A program made the translations under genes and the position numbers. Of a stretch of 61,097 nucleotides of DNA, positions 11,829 to 24,008 are shown one piece after another. Under the pieces are notes generated by a model, which worked only from the letters and a program-made list of their open reading frames with translations, was not told the DNA's origin and did not search any database. Each line of letters opens with the position of its first letter. Positions within the stretch are counted from its first letter, which is position 1. This stretch comes from Ectothiorhodospiraceae bacterium (GTDB lineage: Bacteria > Pseudomonadota > Gammaproteobacteria > Nitrococcales > Aquisalimonadaceae). The stretch lies in assembly GCA_007125985.1 (NCBI GenBank), contig SLCE01000006.1, positions 1 through 61,097 of the forward strand. Reading direction: 5' to 3'.

Positions 11829-12299
11829 TTAGAGTTGCTTGGCCAGGTCGTTCAGCAGGTCATTATGCGCCTTGGCGTCCACCTCGCGCTCCAGTACCTT
11901 GCTGGCGCCGGTGATCGCGAGCGTAACGACCTGTTCGCGTAGCTCCTGCTTCGCCTGGTTCAGCTCCTGCTCGATCTGCGCCTGAGCCTGGACCAGCTGA
12001 CGCTCACCTTCCTTCCGCGCGGTGTCCCGCGCCTCGTCGATGAGCTGGTTGGCCCGCTTATTGGCTTGATCCAGAATTTCATTGGCCTTCTGGCGCGCCT
12101 CCTTGAGGAGCTCCGCCTTGTCGGACTCGGCCTGTTCCAGATCCTTTCGACCGCGTTCCGCGGCCGAAAGGCCTTCAGCGATCTTCTCCTGGCGCGAACG
12201 CATGGCCTGAGAAACGGGCGGCCATACGAACTTCATGGTGAACCAGACGAATATCGCGAATGCGATCATCTGGCCCAAGAGCGTGGCATTGATTTCCAT
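11829..12299 (-). CDS. atpF: ATP synthase Fo subunit b
   Basis: 156 residues: one N-terminal membrane helix (about 5-25, [20 protein letters not shown]) followed by a long, highly charged coiled coil rich in Glu, Lys, Ala and Gln. It forms the dimeric peripheral stalk, with its tail bound by delta. One copy is present, with no b-prime paralogue, as usual for non-photosynthetic-type operons. Confidence 0.96.
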   Translation of the reverse strand: MEINATLLGQMIAFAIFVWFTMKFVWPPVSQAMRSRQEKIAEGLSAAERGRKDLEQAESDKAELLKEARQKANEILDQANKRANQLIDEARDTARKEGERQLVQAQAQIEQELNQAKQELREQVVTLAITGASKVLEREVDAKAHNDLLNDLAKQL

Positions 12300-12348
12300 G
12301 CCATCACCTCCGATGCCGGTTACAGTGGATTGCCGGTGTCAGTTCTGC

Positions 12349-12669
<321 letters not shown>

Positions 12670-12690
12670 TTAAGCAGAACAAATTCAGAA

Positions 12691-13895
<1,205 letters not shown>

Positions 13896-14043
13896 TTCAC
13901 CCCTGACGTATCGGGGCGAAGCGGTACGGCGGTTGGCTGATCATCAGCGGCCGAGCCGGACACCGGAACCAAGGCCATCGCGACGCGAGTTGTTCTGCGC
14001 AAACCGCTGATCCCGCGGGACCGGCAGCTCACTTGAGCCGCGG

Positions 14044-14072
14044 AGTATAAAGACTCGGTACATGATGGTCAA
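14044..14072 (-). promoter_or_regulatory. Sigma-70 promoter of the atp operon
   Basis: On the minus strand TTGACC (-35, 14072-14067) and TATACT (-10, 14049-14044) are separated by exactly 17 bases. Each hexamer differs from consensus by one base. Transcription would start near 14037 and read into atpI at 13895. The site lies just after the parB stop, so the atp operon has its own promoter. Confidence 0.8.
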
Positions 14073-14097
14073 CGGCGGGGAATCTGCCCGCACATGC

Positions 14098-14949
14098 TCA
14101 GTTGAAGTGCTCGAGAATGCCGTCAAGTTCGTCCAGGCTGGAATACTGAATGACCAGTTTTCCCTTGCCCTGGCGACCCTGCTGGATACTGACCCGCGCA
14201 CCCAGCCGTTCCGAAAGATCATCCTGCAGGCGGCGGATATCCGGGTCCACGCGGGCGTCGCGTCGTGCCGGGCGGGTGCCCTCCAGCAAGCGGCGCACCA
14301 AGGCCTCGGTGTCTCTGACCGACAGGCCGCGGGTCACGACACGGGCTGCAAGCTCACTTTGCTGACCACCTCGGAGCGCGGCCAGGGCGCGGGCATGGCC
14401 CATCTCCAGTTCTCCACGGCGAAGCCGTTCCTTGACGTCCTCGTTGAGTTCCAGCAGCCGCAGCAGGTTGCTGACGGCGGCCCGGGAACGGCCGACGGCC
14501 TGGGCCACGTCCTGATGGGTCATGTGGAATTCGTCGGCCAGGCGCTGCAGGGCGAGCGCTTCCTCCAGGGGATTCAGATCCTCCCGTTGGATGTTCTCGA
14601 TCACGGCAACGGCGAGCGCCACACTGTCAGGAATATCACGGACGATGGTGGGAACCCGGTCCAGCCCGGCAAGTTGCGCGGCACGCCAACGCCGTTCACC
14701 AGCGACAATCTCGTAGCGCTCATCTGCTACGGCACGCACCACCAGGGGCTGCAATACGCCCTGGCTACGGATGGAATCGGCGAGTTCCTGCAGGGTGGCG
14801 GGATCAATATCCCGGCGCGGCTGATACCGACCGCGTTGCAGCCACTCCACAGGCAGTTGTCGCAGCTGGCTTGGGTCGTCAGGGGTGGTACTAGTGGCGT
14901 CGCCGAGCAGCGCGTCCAGCCCCTTACCGAGTCCTCGCTTCTTGCTCAT
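14098..14949 (-). CDS. parB: Chromosome partition protein ParB
   Basis: 283 residues. It begins MSKKRGLGKGLDALLG, the ParA-interacting N-terminus. The ParB/Srx domain has the phosphate-binding box GERRWRAAQLAGLDRVPTIV (about residues 80-99), used for CTP binding and clamp sliding in this family. The helix-turn-helix includes MTHQDVAQAVGRSRAAVSNL, which reads parS. The C-terminal dimer region ends SLDELDGILEHFN. Likely targets are the three parS palindromes in this window. It follows parA by 23 bases. Confidence 0.96.
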   Translation of the reverse strand: MSKKRGLGKGLDALLGDATSTTPDDPSQLRQLPVEWLQRGRYQPRRDIDPATLQELADSIRSQGVLQPLVVRAVADERYEIVAGERRWRAAQLAGLDRVPTIVRDIPDSVALAVAVIENIQREDLNPLEEALALQRLADEFHMTHQDVAQAVGRSRAAVSNLLRLLELNEDVKERLRRGELEMGHARALAALRGGQQSELAARVVTRGLSVRDTEALVRRLLEGTRPARRDARVDPDIRRLQDDLSERLGARVSIQQGRQGKGKLVIQYSSLDELDGILEHFN

Positions 14950-14972
14950 GGTCGTCGTAATCCTTGATCAGC

Positions 14973-15752
14973 CTATGCGGTGGCGGGTGCCTGCATGTCT
15001 TTTCGGATCATCTCGCTGGCCAGCGCCATATACGCCAGGGCCCCGCGTGAGTACCGATCATACTGGATTGCGGGCAGGCCGTGACTAGGCGCCTCGGCAA
15101 GCCGCACATTCCTTGGGATCTGTGTGCTGTAGACCTGTTTGGGGAAATGCCGCAGCAGCTGCGCCGCGACCTGGTTGGCCAGGTTGTTGCGCGGGTCGAA
15201 CATGGTGCGGAGCAGGCCCTGAATCCGCAGTTCCGGGTTCGCGTTCTGCTGCACACGTTGAATGGTGTTGAGCAGGGCAGTCAAACCCTCCAGCGCATAG
15301 TACTCACACTGGATGGGTATCAGGACACCATGGGCGGCCACCAGGGCGTTCACCGTCAGGATATTCAGTGACGGCGGGCAGTCGATCAGAATGTAATCGT
15401 AGTCGGAGCGAAGGCGGGCCAATTGCAGGCGCAGCTGTTGTTCCCGGGCCGTGGCATCCATCAGCTGGACCTCGGCCGCGGTGAGGTCGCTGTTGCCGCG
15501 GATCAGGTGGAAGCCCGCTTCCACCGGAATAATGGCGTCCCGCGCGCTCACCTCACCCATCAGCAGTTCATAGCCACCGGGGCCTTCACCGTCCTTATCA
15601 GCCCCACTGCCTACCGTGGCGTTACCCTGCGGGTCCAGATCCACCAGCAGGACCCGCTTGCGGTTCATGGTCAGCGCGGCGGCCAGGTTGACACAGGTGG
15701 TGGTTTTGCCGACCCCGCCCTTCTGATTGGCGATGGCGATAATGTTTCCCAT
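14973..15752 (-). CDS. parA: Chromosome partition ATPase ParA
   Basis: 259 residues. The deviant Walker A motif KGGVGKTT is at residues 11-18, with the ParA/MinD signature lysine K11. VLLVDLDPQGNATVG is the switch/Walker A-prime region, and DYILIDCPPSLNILTVNAL the Walker B region. There is no N-terminal HTH extension, so it is the chromosomal (Soj-like) type. With ParB it segregates the origin region. It lies 39 bases after rsmG. Confidence 0.96.
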   Translation of the reverse strand: MGNIIAIANQKGGVGKTTTCVNLAAALTMNRKRVLLVDLDPQGNATVGSGADKDGEGPGGYELLMGEVSARDAIIPVEAGFHLIRGNSDLTAAEVQLMDATAREQQLRLQLARLRSDYDYILIDCPPSLNILTVNALVAAHGVLIPIQCEYYALEGLTALLNTIQRVQQNANPELRIQGLLRTMFDPRNNLANQVAAQLLRHFPKQVYSTQIPRNVRLAEAPSHGLPAIQYDRYSRGALAYMALASEMIRKDMQAPATA

Positions 15753-15791
15753 GCGGACTCCCGTTGACAGGCGGTGGGCGAGACGCGTGAT

Positions 15792-16457
15792 TCAGGCCTG
15801 GCGCGCCTTGCCGGCCAGGGGTTTGGGATGCAGACGCACCAGGGTTCTCACCGCATCCACGCCAGGCACATGCAGCGGAATGACCTCAAGTGTATCAGCG
15901 GGCAGGTCCGGCGCTTCGGTGGCGGGGTCAAAACGCCCCTTCATCGCCAGCAGCTGTCCGCGCGGCTCAAGCAGCCCGGAGACCTGCTCGACAAATGCAT
16001 CAAGCCGTGTGTACGCCCGGGATATGATTGTGGCAAATTTCCGCTGCGGCCGGTATTCCTGGACCCGCGCATGCACCACGGTCACCTGCTTCAGGCCCAA
16101 TTCCAGTGCGGCCTGGGTCATGAACCGGGTCTTTTTGCCGTTACTGTCCAGCAGCACCACTTCCAGGGACGGGCGGGCCAGGGCCAACGGAATACCCGGA
16201 AGGCCCGGACCACTGCCCACATCCAGCAGGCTCTCGCCCTGCAGATAGGGTAGAACACTCAGGCTGTCGAGCAGGTGCCGATACACCATCTCCCCGGGCT
16301 CACGGACCGCGGACAGGTTATAGGCCCGGTTCCAGCGGTGCAGCAGCTGCAGATAGTCCAGCAAGGGCTCCGGATCCACGTCAGCGGCGCCGGGTAACCG
16401 GGCCAATCCGGCAATCAGCGTCTCCCGCAACTCAGGTCTGGGGAACGCATGCTTCAT
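15792..16457 (-). CDS. rsmG: 16S rRNA (guanine527-N7)-methyltransferase
   Basis: 221 residues. [20 protein letters not shown] (about 74-93) is the SAM-binding motif I of RsmG. It is followed by [22 protein letters not shown] and [17 protein letters not shown], both conserved in the family. The N-terminus [13 protein letters not shown] and [21 protein letters not shown] are also typical. The start overlaps the mnmG stop by four bases (ATGA), implying translational coupling. Confidence 0.96.
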   Translation of the reverse strand: MKHAFPRPELRETLIAGLARLPGAADVDPEPLLDYLQLLHRWNRAYNLSAVREPGEMVYRHLLDSLSVLPYLQGESLLDVGSGPGLPGIPLALARPSLEVVLLDSNGKKTRFMTQAALELGLKQVTVVHARVQEYRPQRKFATIISRAYTRLDAFVEQVSGLLEPRGQLLAMKGRFDPATEAPDLPADTLEVIPLHVPGVDAVRTLVRLHPKPLAGKARQA

Positions 16458-18352
16458 GCGCGGCGCCGCTGCGAGGTGGCCTGCTCCCCGCGCCGCAGAT
16501 GCACCAGTAACAGGGATACGGCGGCGGGGGTGACACCGGCGATTCGCGCCGCCTGCCCGATGCTGGCCGGCCGATGCTCAGCCAGCTTCTGCCGGACCTC
16601 ACTGGACAGGCCCGACACCTCCGCATAATCCAGATGATCCGGAATCGGGAGTTCCTCATAGCGCCGGGCGCGTTCAATCTCGCCACGCTGGCGCTCCAGG
16701 TAACCGGCGTACTTGGCCTGGATCTCCACCTGCTCCGCCACAGCCGGATCAGCAACCGGTTCACCTGCGGCCGCGAGCGACATCAGGCTATCGTAGCTCA
16801 CCTCCGGCCGGCGCAGCAGTTCATCCAGATGCTGTTCCCGCTTCAACGGGCCGCCGAAGATGCGCTGGCCTTCGGCGACATCCAGATCGGACGGACGAAT
16901 CAGCGTGGCACGAAGCCGTTGCTGTTCCTGTTCAATGGCCTCGCGCTTCCGCTCGAAGGCCGCCCAGCGCGCATCGTCCACCAGGCCCAGTTCCCGGGCC
17001 ACCGGGGTCAGCCTCAGGTCGGCATTGTCCTCGCGCAGCATCAGCCGGTATTCCGCGCGACTGGTGAACATGCGGTACGGTTCCTTGGTGCCCCGGGTGA
17101 TCAGATCGTCGATCAGCACACCGATATAGGCCTGATCCCGCGCCGGTGTCCAGGGTTCGCGCTCCTGCACCAGCCGTGCCGCGTTCACCCCGGCCACCAG
17201 CCCTTGGGCGGCGGCCTCCTCATAGCCGGTGGTGCCATTGATCTGACCGGCGAAGAACAATCCAGACACGTAGTGTGTCTCCAGACTGGGACGCAGGTCC
17301 CGGGGATCGAAGTAGTCGTATTCGATGGCATAACCGGGCCGGGTGATGTGTGCCTGTTCCAGCCCTGCACAGGAGCGAACCAGCGCCAGTTGCACATCAA
17401 AGGGCAGGCTGGTGGAGATGCCGTTGGGGTACACCTCATGGGTGCTCAGGCCTTCCGGTTCGATGAAGATCTGATGCGATTCCTTGTCGGCAAACCGCAC
17501 CACCTTGTCCTCCACCGAGGGGCAGTATCGCGGGCCCACGCCTTCAATCTCACCGGAATACATGGGCGAGCGGTCCAGGGCCCCGCGGATGATGTCGTGG
17601 GTGCGGCTGTTGGTGTGCGTGATCCAGCAACTGCGCTGTTCGGGGTGCTCGGCCCGGCTGCCCAGGAAAGAGAAGACCGGCGCCGGCTCGTCGCCGGGCT
17701 GTTCACTCAACCGGGAGAAGTCGATGGTCTTGCCGTCAATACGCGGCGGTGTGCCGGTTTTCAGCCGACCCACCCGAAACGGTCGCTCACGCAGCTTGCG
17801 TGCCAGGGCGTTGGCGGGCGGATCACCAGCCCGACCACCCTGGTAGTTGTCCAGGCCGATATGGATGCGACCACCGAGGAAGGTGCCCACGGTCAACACC
17901 ACGGCGGGCGCGCGGAACACCAGCCCCATCTGGGTGACAGCACCCACCACACGGTCATTCTCGATCAGCAGGTCATCCACCCCCTGTTGAAACAGCAGCA
18001 GATTCGGCTGGTTCTCCACAGCGTGGCGCACCGCCGCCTTGTACAGGGCACGGTCCGCCTGTGCCCGGGTGGCACGGACCGCCGGGCCCTTGCGGGAATT
18101 CAGGGTGCGGAACTGGATGCCGCCGTGGTCGATGGCGCGGGCCATCAGCCCGCCCATGGCGTCCACTTCCCTGACCAGGTGACCCTTGCCGATACCACCA
18201 ATGGCCGGATTGCAGCTCATCTGACCGATGGTTTCGATATTGTGGGTCAGCAGCAGCGTGCGGCAGCCCATGCGGGCAGCGGCAAGCGCAGCCTCGGTAC
18301 CGGCATGGCCGCCACCGATGACAATGACCTGGAACTGTTCGCCATATTCCAC
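16454..18352 (-). CDS. mnmG: tRNA uridine-5-carboxymethylaminomethyl modification enzyme, FAD subunit
   Basis: 632 residues. [21 protein letters not shown] (about residues 10-30) is the FAD-binding dinucleotide fold. [21 protein letters not shown] and [17 protein letters not shown] are GidA signatures. The enzyme works with MnmE to build the cmnm5 group on U34 of tRNAs. mnmE lies 87 bases upstream on the same strand, so both subunits are made together. Confidence 0.97.
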   Translation of the reverse strand: MEYGEQFQVIVIGGGHAGTEAALAAARMGCRTLLLTHNIETIGQMSCNPAIGGIGKGHLVREVDAMGGLMARAIDHGGIQFRTLNSRKGPAVRATRAQADRALYKAAVRHAVENQPNLLLFQQGVDDLLIENDRVVGAVTQMGLVFRAPAVVLTVGTFLGGRIHIGLDNYQGGRAGDPPANALARKLRERPFRVGRLKTGTPPRIDGKTIDFSRLSEQPGDEPAPVFSFLGSRAEHPEQRSCWITHTNSRTHDIIRGALDRSPMYSGEIEGVGPRYCPSVEDKVVRFADKESHQIFIEPEGLSTHEVYPNGISTSLPFDVQLALVRSCAGLEQAHITRPGYAIEYDYFDPRDLRPSLETHYVSGLFFAGQINGTTGYEEAAAQGLVAGVNAARLVQEREPWTPARDQAYIGVLIDDLITRGTKEPYRMFTSRAEYRLMLREDNADLRLTPVARELGLVDDARWAAFERKREAIEQEQQRLRATLIRPSDLDVAEGQRIFGGPLKREQHLDELLRRPEVSYDSLMSLAAAGEPVADPAVAEQVEIQAKYAGYLERQRGEIERARRYEELPIPDHLDYAEVSGLSSEVRQKLAEHRPASIGQAARIAGVTPAAVSLLLVHLRRGEQATSQRRRA

Positions 18353-18439
18353 AGCGCAGACTCCTCGCCCGACGGGCGGACGTAAATTCGAGAGAACACG
18401 GTATGTTAGGAGACCAGTCGGCGGGCCGCAAGCCGGCGG

Positions 18440-19780
18440 TCACTTACCGATACAGAACGTTGAAAAGATGGCGCCGAGGAGATCGTCAGTGGTGAACTCG
18501 CCGGTGATCTCCGCCAGCGCCTGCTGGGCCTGTCGCAAATCCTCGGCCATCAGCTCACCGGCCCCGCTGGTCAGTTGGGCAGCCGCCGTGTCCAGGTGGC
18601 GAGCCGCCTGGTCCAGGGCATCCAGATGACGACGGCGGGCGGTAAAGCTGCCTTCTCCGGCTGTGTAGCCCATGACCTGTTTCAAATGCTGCCGCAGTTC
18701 GTCCAGGCCCATGCCGGACCGGGCGCTGAGGCGGATCACCGGGATACCGTCGGCTTCCTCCCGCCCTGCGGGCGCCCCGCTGAGGTCAATTTTATTGCGG
18801 ATCAGGGTCACCGGCGTCTGGCTTGGCCGCTCCGCCAGCACCTGCTCCTCCAGCAAGCCCGGCCCTTCACGGTCATCCACGACCAGCAGCAGGCGATCCG
18901 CCCCGGCGATAGCCTGCCAGGCGCGGCGGATGCCCTCCTGCTCCACCACATCCGCCGAATCGCGCAGCCCCGCGGTGTCGATCACATGCAGGGGCATACC
19001 GTCAATCTGGATACGCTCACGCAACACATCCCGCGTGGTTCCGGCGATTTCGGTGACAATGGCCGTGTCGGCCTGGGCAAGCGCATTCAGCAGACTGGAT
19101 TTGCCGGCGTTGGGCCGACCGGCGATAACCACGGTCATGCCGTCCCGGAGCACCTGACCTTGCGCGGCAGCGCTGCGCACCCGTGCCAGTTCATCGCACA
19201 CCGCGTCGAGCCGGGCGGCAATGGCGCCATCACCGAGGAAGTCGATCTCCTCGTCGGGAAAATCGATGGCGGATTCCACGTGCACACGCAACGCGATCAA
19301 GGCATCGGTCAACGCATGAACACACTCCGAAAAGGCGCCGCTGAGGGATTGCATGGCGGCCCTGGCGGCCGCCTCCGAACTGGCGGCGATCAGGTCAGCC
19401 ACGGCTTCTGCCTGTGCCAGGTCCAGTTTGCCGTTCAGAAAGGAGCGCTCGGAGAATTCACCGGGCCGGGCCAGGCGGGCGCCCAGATCCACCAGGCGCC
19501 GCAACAGGCGGTCGAGCAGAACCGGCCCGCCATGTCCCTGGAATTCCACCACATCTTCGCCGGTGAACGAATGGGGCGCGGGAAACCAGAGCAGCAGCCC
19601 TTCATCTAGCACGGAACCGTCGGCGTCCCGGAAGCGGCGAAAGGCAGCGTACCGCGGGCGCGGCAGCGGACCCGATACGGCATCGGCGAGCGTCGCGGCG
19701 AGCGGGCCGGACACCCGCACAACGCCAACGCCGCCCTGGCCAGGCGGCGTTGCGACTGCGCAGATGGTGTCCGCGTTCAT
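18440..19780 (-). CDS. mnmE: tRNA modification GTPase MnmE
   Basis: 446 residues: an N-terminal folate-binding domain ([22 protein letters not shown]), a helical domain, and an inserted G domain with P-loop [14 protein letters not shown] (about 217-230), switch [18 protein letters not shown] and RNKID. The C-terminus is FCIGK, whose cysteine is part of the family signature. It is the GTPase partner of MnmG. It begins 11 bases after yidC. Confidence 0.97.
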   Translation of the reverse strand: MNADTICAVATPPGQGGVGVVRVSGPLAATLADAVSGPLPRPRYAAFRRFRDADGSVLDEGLLLWFPAPHSFTGEDVVEFQGHGGPVLLDRLLRRLVDLGARLARPGEFSERSFLNGKLDLAQAEAVADLIAASSEAAARAAMQSLSGAFSECVHALTDALIALRVHVESAIDFPDEEIDFLGDGAIAARLDAVCDELARVRSAAAQGQVLRDGMTVVIAGRPNAGKSSLLNALAQADTAIVTEIAGTTRDVLRERIQIDGMPLHVIDTAGLRDSADVVEQEGIRRAWQAIAGADRLLLVVDDREGPGLLEEQVLAERPSQTPVTLIRNKIDLSGAPAGREEADGIPVIRLSARSGMGLDELRQHLKQVMGYTAGEGSFTARRRHLDALDQAARHLDTAAAQLTSGAGELMAEDLRQAQQALAEITGEFTTDDLLGAIFSTFCIGK

Positions 19781-19791
19781 GGCGGCGGGAT

Positions 19792-21447
19792 CTACTTGGC
19801 CTCGCCGCGCTCGATCCTGCGGGTGATCACGTACTGCTGGGCAATGGACAGCACGTTGTTCACCACCCAGTACAGCACCAGTCCAGCCGGGAAGAAGGCG
19901 AAGAACACGGTGAACACGAAGGGCAACGTCATCATGATCTTCTGCTGAATTGGATCGATGGGCGCCGGGTTCAGCTTCTGCTGGATGAACATGCTCACGC
20001 CCATCAGCAGCGGCAATACGAAGAACGGGTCAGGGGACGACAGGTCGTTCAGCCACAGCATGAAGTCGGCGTGACGCAGTTCCACGCTCTCCAGCAGAAC
20101 CCAGTACAGCGCGATGAAGACAGGGATCTGGATCAGGATAGGCAGACAGCCGCCCAGCGGATTGATCTTCTCCTCCTTGTACATCTTCATCATGGCCTGG
20201 TTCAGAGCCTGCCGGTCATCACCGTAACGCTCCTTCAACTGCTGCATGCGCGGCTGCAGCTTGCGCATCCGCGCCATGGAGCGATAGCTCTTGTCCGACA
20301 GGGGGAAGAACACCAGCTTGATGGCCAGGGTGAGCAGAATGATGGACCAGCCCCAGTTGCCCACCACGGAATGGATCCAGTTCAGGGCGATGAACAGGGG
20401 GCGGGAGATGATATCCAGCCAGCCGTAGTCCACGGTGAGTTGCAGGTGATCAGCGGCGGCCGCCAGACGGTCCTGCTCCTTGGGACCTACGAACAACTGG
20501 CTGCTGAAGGTGGCCTCACCACCGGCAGGCACCGTGCGCCAGAACGTATTCATGCCGAAATCAAAGACGTTGTTGCCCCGATCGGCCGTCCAGTAGCGCC
20601 GCACCTCGTCCCGGGGCGGTATCCAGGCTCCCAGAAAATAGTGCTGGATCATCGCCAGCCAGCCGTTCTCCACATCCTGACTGAGCGCCGAGGACTCCAT
20701 GTCCGAGAACGAGATCTTCTGGTACCGGTTGTCCGGGGTGTGCAGCACACCGCCAGTGTAGGTGTAGATGAACCACGAGGTGCCATCACCCACATCGGCG
20801 CTGCGCCGCAGATAAACCTGCTGGGATGCCCGGAGGTCCGATTCCGCCGGGTTTTCCACGATGTGCTCCACATCGATCAGGTAGCTGTCCCGATGGAAGG
20901 TGTAGCGCTTGGTGACGCGCAGGCCATCCTCACCCTCCCAGACCAGGGGCACAACGATACGGTCGTCACCCTCGGAGAGTTCGAAGTGGTCACCGTCCAC
21001 CCGGTAGATACCACGGGTGCCGGGTCCATCACTCCCATTGCGGGTTACCAGGCCGGCGCGGGCGATGAACAGTTCATTCGGCGCATCACTCATGAGCCGC
21101 AACGGGGTGTCATCCCGCGTACTGACCGCATACTGAAGCAGGTCGACGCGGCTGATCTCGCCACCCCGGGTGTTGATCTCGAGATCCAGCAGATCCGTGG
21201 TGACGCGGATGCTGCGAGCGTCGCGATCTGTATCGTCCACATCGGCGGGCCGGCGCTCGGCGGCCTCCGGCGCATCTTCCTCACCAAGGTCGTCAGGGAC
21301 GAACACGTCCGAGTCCTGATCACGCTCTTCCTGCGCGGCGGTTTCCTCGGTGGGGGCTCGCGTGCCGTAGTCACGCTCCCAGGCGCTCCAGATCAGCAGG
21401 AGGATCATGCCCAGGGCGAGGAACTGGAGAAGTCGTTGGGTTTCCAT
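19792..21447 (-). CDS. yidC: Membrane protein insertase YidC
   Basis: 551 residues. [20 protein letters not shown] is the N-terminal membrane anchor, followed by an acidic linker (residues about 30-75) and a large periplasmic beta domain. The C-terminal insertase core has the usual helices, with [20 protein letters not shown] as the cytoplasmic hairpin and [16 protein letters not shown]. The frame is open 16 codons upstream, but the ATG at 21447 gives the usual N-terminus. It inserts membrane proteins alone or with SecYEG; the Fo c subunit is a classical client. Confidence 0.97.
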   Translation of the reverse strand: METQRLLQFLALGMILLLIWSAWERDYGTRAPTEETAAQEERDQDSDVFVPDDLGEEDAPEAAERRPADVDDTDRDARSIRVTTDLLDLEINTRGGEISRVDLLQYAVSTRDDTPLRLMSDAPNELFIARAGLVTRNGSDGPGTRGIYRVDGDHFELSEGDDRIVVPLVWEGEDGLRVTKRYTFHRDSYLIDVEHIVENPAESDLRASQQVYLRRSADVGDGTSWFIYTYTGGVLHTPDNRYQKISFSDMESSALSQDVENGWLAMIQHYFLGAWIPPRDEVRRYWTADRGNNVFDFGMNTFWRTVPAGGEATFSSQLFVGPKEQDRLAAAADHLQLTVDYGWLDIISRPLFIALNWIHSVVGNWGWSIILLTLAIKLVFFPLSDKSYRSMARMRKLQPRMQQLKERYGDDRQALNQAMMKMYKEEKINPLGGCLPILIQIPVFIALYWVLLESVELRHADFMLWLNDLSSPDPFFVLPLLMGVSMFIQQKLNPAPIDPIQQKIMMTLPFVFTVFFAFFPAGLVLYWVVNNVLSIAQQYVITRRIERGEAK

Positions 21448-21454
21448 GGGAGCG

Positions 21455-21682
21455 TCAGTCTTTAGTACGTGGTTCGGGAACGGGATCAACCCCACCTGGA
21501 TGCCAGGGATGACACTTAGCGATACGGCAAACGCCCAGGAACAGTCCTCGCATCACACCATGCAGTTGAACCGCTTCCAGGGTGTAATGGGAACAACTGG
21601 GATAAAAGCGACAGCGCGGCCCGAGCAACGGACTGATAACCAGTTGATATCCGCGAATCAGGAACGTGACGAGACTGCGCAT
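21455..21682 (-). CDS. yidD: Membrane protein insertion efficiency factor YidD
   Basis: 75 residues. It begins [21 protein letters not shown], an amphipathic membrane-associated helix, followed by [19 protein letters not shown] and [13 protein letters not shown], the family's cysteine pattern. It assists YidC. It overlaps the end of rnpA by 25 bases and ends eight bases before yidC. Confidence 0.95.
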   Translation of the reverse strand: MRSLVTFLIRGYQLVISPLLGPRCRFYPSCSHYTLEAVQLHGVMRGLFLGVCRIAKCHPWHPGGVDPVPEPRTKD

Positions 21683-22041
21683 CGCTTCACCAGTCGCTGC
21701 CAGAGCGTATCCAGGGCACGGGCCAGTTCCTCGCTTGTCGCTGCCGGTGCGGTGGGCCGAGCCATCACAACAATATCAACAGGCGGCAGTGCCGGCCGCT
21801 GATGTCTGAACGACTCCCGGATCAGGCGCTTGATCCGGTTACGGTCGACGGCCCGCTTTGCGGCCCGTCGGGAGATGGCCAGGCCCAGTCTCGCAGCATC
21901 TGTGCCGTTGGTGGCGGCCAGCACGGTAAAATAGCGGTCCGCAACACGTTCGGCGCCCGCGAACACCCGACCAAACTCGGCCGATGTCAGCAGGCGCGCC
22001 GATCGGGGAAACGGGTAACGAGTGCTATTCTGTACCGACAA
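21658..22041 (-). CDS. rnpA: Ribonuclease P protein component
   Basis: 127 residues, basic. The RNR signature [16 protein letters not shown] (about residues 62-77) and [17 protein letters not shown] identify the protein cofactor of RNase P, which matures tRNA 5' ends. The start is uncertain: TTG at 22041, one base after the rpmH stop, is the only start codon I see that includes the conserved [13 protein letters not shown] segment, so translation is probably coupled to rpmH. Confidence 0.93.
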   Translation of the reverse strand: MSVQNSTRYPFPRSARLLTSAEFGRVFAGAERVADRYFTVLAATNGTDAARLGLAISRRAAKRAVDRNRIKRLIRESFRHQRPALPPVDIVVMARPTAPAATSEELARALDTLWQRLVKRCAVSSRS

Positions 22042-22042
22042 C

Positions 22043-22177
22043 TCAGGCCGACAAACGAGCCCGACCCTTTGCCCGACGGGCCTTGATCACGGCGCGACCA
22101 CCCTTGGTGGCCATCCGGGCACGGAAACCGTGCGTGCGCTTGCGTTTCAGAACGCTGGGCTGAAAAGTCCGCTTCAT
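22043..22177 (-). CDS. rpmH: 50S ribosomal protein L34
   Basis: 44 residues read on the minus strand: [20 protein letters not shown], then [20 protein letters not shown], then RLSA. Every signature of L34 is present. It heads the rpmH-rnpA-yidD-yidC-mnmE-mnmG-rsmG-parA-parB series and lies opposite dnaA, the classical origin-flanking arrangement. A TTGACA promoter lies 60-90 bases upstream. Confidence 0.97.
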   Translation of the reverse strand: MKRTFQPSVLKRKRTHGFRARMATKGGRAVIKARRAKGRARLSA

Positions 22178-22236
22178 GGTGATATCCGATCAGTGGTTGA
22201 ATAGCAGGATCGCGCGGCTGCGCAAGGTAGCCCGCG

Positions 22237-22266
22237 AATCTACCCGCAGTGACAGTAGCTTGTCAA
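22237..22266 (-). promoter_or_regulatory. Sigma-70 promoter of rpmH
   Basis: On the minus strand a perfect TTGACA (22266-22261) is followed after 18 bases by TAGATT (22242-22237). It points to rpmH, whose ATG is 60 bases downstream. This probably drives the long leftward series of core genes. Confidence 0.65.
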
Positions 22267-22440
22267 TGTGATCCGTAACCGGACACTGATTGAGAACAGG
22301 CTGCTGGCTGTGGATAGCGGCGCCCCGGAGGTATAGACTCGGCACTGAAATCCCTCGACGTTTCAACGTACCCTTCCTGATCGCGCTGCAGCGAATCGGG
22401 TTGATGCTTGTCCGCAATTCAAATCGATAGAGGTCCATCT

Positions 22441-23784
22441 GTGGATGGTGCTGTCTGGCAATACTGTCTCGAACGTCTGGAAGGGGAGATCCCCGACCAG
22501 CAGTTGAACACCTGGATCCGTCCGCTGCAGGCCGTGGAAGACGCGGAGCAACTGCGGCTGCTGGCGCCGAATCGCTTTGTCCTGGACTGGGTGCGGGATC
22601 ATTATATCGAGCGAATCGAAGAGCTGGTGGGGCAACACGCCGATGGTCGCGGCCGGGTGGTTCGGCTGGATGTGGGCAGTTCGGCGACCCCGCCGCGCGG
22701 CAAACCGGAGCCCGTGGCTCCGCAGCAGCGGCCGGCGAAACCGGCCGCGCCGAGCATCGTTTCCAGTTCAAACATTAACCCACGGTTCACCTTCGACACC
22801 TTCGTGGAGGGGAAGTCGAACCAGCTGGGCCGCGCTGCCTGTACCCAGGTTGCGGAAAACCCGGGGGGCTCATACAACCCACTGTTTCTCTACGGCGGGG
22901 TGGGCCTAGGTAAAACGCACCTGATGCACGCCATCGGCAACCTGATGTTGCAGCGCAATCCCAACGCCAAGGTACTGTACCTGCATTCCGAGCGCTTCGT
23001 GGGCGATATGGTCAAGGCGCTGCAGCACAATGCGATCAACGAGTTCAAACGTCATTATCGCAGCGCCGACGCGCTGTTAATCGACGACATCCAGTTCTTC
23101 GCGGGAAAGGAACGTTCGCAGGAAGAGTTTTTTCATACCTTCAATGCGCTGCTGGAGGGCCAGCAGCAGGTGGTATTGACCTGCGACCGCTATCCGAAAG
23201 AGGTTGACGGGCTGGAGGAACGCCTGAAATCCCGCTTCGGTTGGGGTCTGACGGTGGCCATTGAGCCGCCGGAGCTGGAGACGCGTGTGGCCATTCTGAT
23301 GAGCAAGGCGGCGCAAGAGGGCATTGAGCTGCCGGACGAGGTTGCGTTTTTTATCGGCAAACGGATCTGGTCCAACATCCGTGAACTGGAAGGCGCCTTG
23401 CGCCGCGTGATCGCCAACGCGCAATTCACGGGCGCGCCAATCACGGTGGACTTCACCAAGGAGGCGCTGAAAGACCTGCTGGCGCTCCAGGACAAGCTGG
23501 TGACGGTGGAGAACATCCAGAAGACGGTGGCGGATTACTTCAAGATCCGGGTTGCGGACCTGCATTCAAAACGCCGGAGCCGGTCCATCACCCGTCCCCG
23601 GCAGCTGGCCATGGCGTTGGCCAAAGAGCTGACCAGCCACAGTCTGCCGGAGATCGGCGATGCGTTCGGAGGCCGCGACCATACCACAGTACTCCATGCG
23701 TGTCGTAAGGTGGTGGAACTACGCGACACCGATCCACGTATCGCGGAAGACTATGCGAACCTGTTACGAACACTGACGACATAG
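22441..23784 (+). CDS. dnaA: Chromosomal replication initiator DnaA
   Basis: 447 residues from the GTG at 22441, chosen because [21 protein letters not shown] is the usual N-terminal domain I and AGAGGT precedes it; a TTG at 22408 would add 11 unusual residues. Domain III has Walker [17 protein letters not shown] (about 151-166) and Walker [14 protein letters not shown]. Domain IV has the DnaA-box-reading motif [15 protein letters not shown] near the C-terminus. It opens replication at oriC. A one-mismatch DnaA box (TGTGGATAG) lies upstream at 22309-22317, possibly for autoregulation. Confidence 0.97.
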   Translation: MDGAVWQYCLERLEGEIPDQQLNTWIRPLQAVEDAEQLRLLAPNRFVLDWVRDHYIERIEELVGQHADGRGRVVRLDVGSSATPPRGKPEPVAPQQRPAKPAAPSIVSSSNINPRFTFDTFVEGKSNQLGRAACTQVAENPGGSYNPLFLYGGVGLGKTHLMHAIGNLMLQRNPNAKVLYLHSERFVGDMVKALQHNAINEFKRHYRSADALLIDDIQFFAGKERSQEEFFHTFNALLEGQQQVVLTCDRYPKEVDGLEERLKSRFGWGLTVAIEPPELETRVAILMSKAAQEGIELPDEVAFFIGKRIWSNIRELEGALRRVIANAQFTGAPITVDFTKEALKDLLALQDKLVTVENIQKTVADYFKIRVADLHSKRRSRSITRPRQLAMALAKELTSHSLPEIGDAFGGRDHTTVLHACRKVVELRDTDPRIAEDYANLLRTLTT

Positions 23785-24005
23785 TGTGGATAAACTGTTG
23801 GCAGCACTGTGGACGAAACAGGGATGAAAGTTATCCACAGTTTGTCACCAGTTGTTCCCGGGGTCACTGCATCCAGTCATGCACCGGAAATAATCATATA
23901 AGTAATTGTATATAAATTGAAAAATTAATTTATCCACAGCGCAAGCCGGTGGTTAATAATAACCACAAGGTTTAAAGGAATTAATTTATTAACAGTTAGT
24001 GGGAC
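23785..24005. other. oriC: Candidate replication origin (oriC) between dnaA and dnaN
   Basis: The 224-base gap holds three perfect DnaA boxes: TGTGGATAA at 23785-23793 (reverse orientation), TTATCCACA at 23831-23839 and at 23930-23938 (forward). Between and after the last boxes the DNA is strikingly AT-rich against a GC-rich genome (23889-23935 and 23950-24000), a plausible unwinding element. A perfect palindrome occupies 23949-23966. The gap upstream of dnaA has only one imperfect box, so I favour this side. Experimental or GC-skew evidence is absent. Confidence 0.75.
23949..23966. repeat. AT-rich palindrome inside the oriC candidate
   Basis: GTGGTTA and TAACCAC flank ATAA, giving a perfect 7-base-pair inverted repeat. 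It lies 10 bases after the last DnaA box and about 40 bases before the dnaN start. It does not match a DnaA box. It could be a protein-binding site or a structural part of the unwinding region. Confidence 0.5.
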
Positions 24006-24008
24006 GCC

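Noticed and set aside
16574-18385. 603-codon open frame opposite mnmG
   Set aside because: Shadow of a high-GC coding gene; no domain or ribosome site. The same applies to frames opposite yidC (19750-21465), glnA (35413-36801) and hslU (53402-55066).
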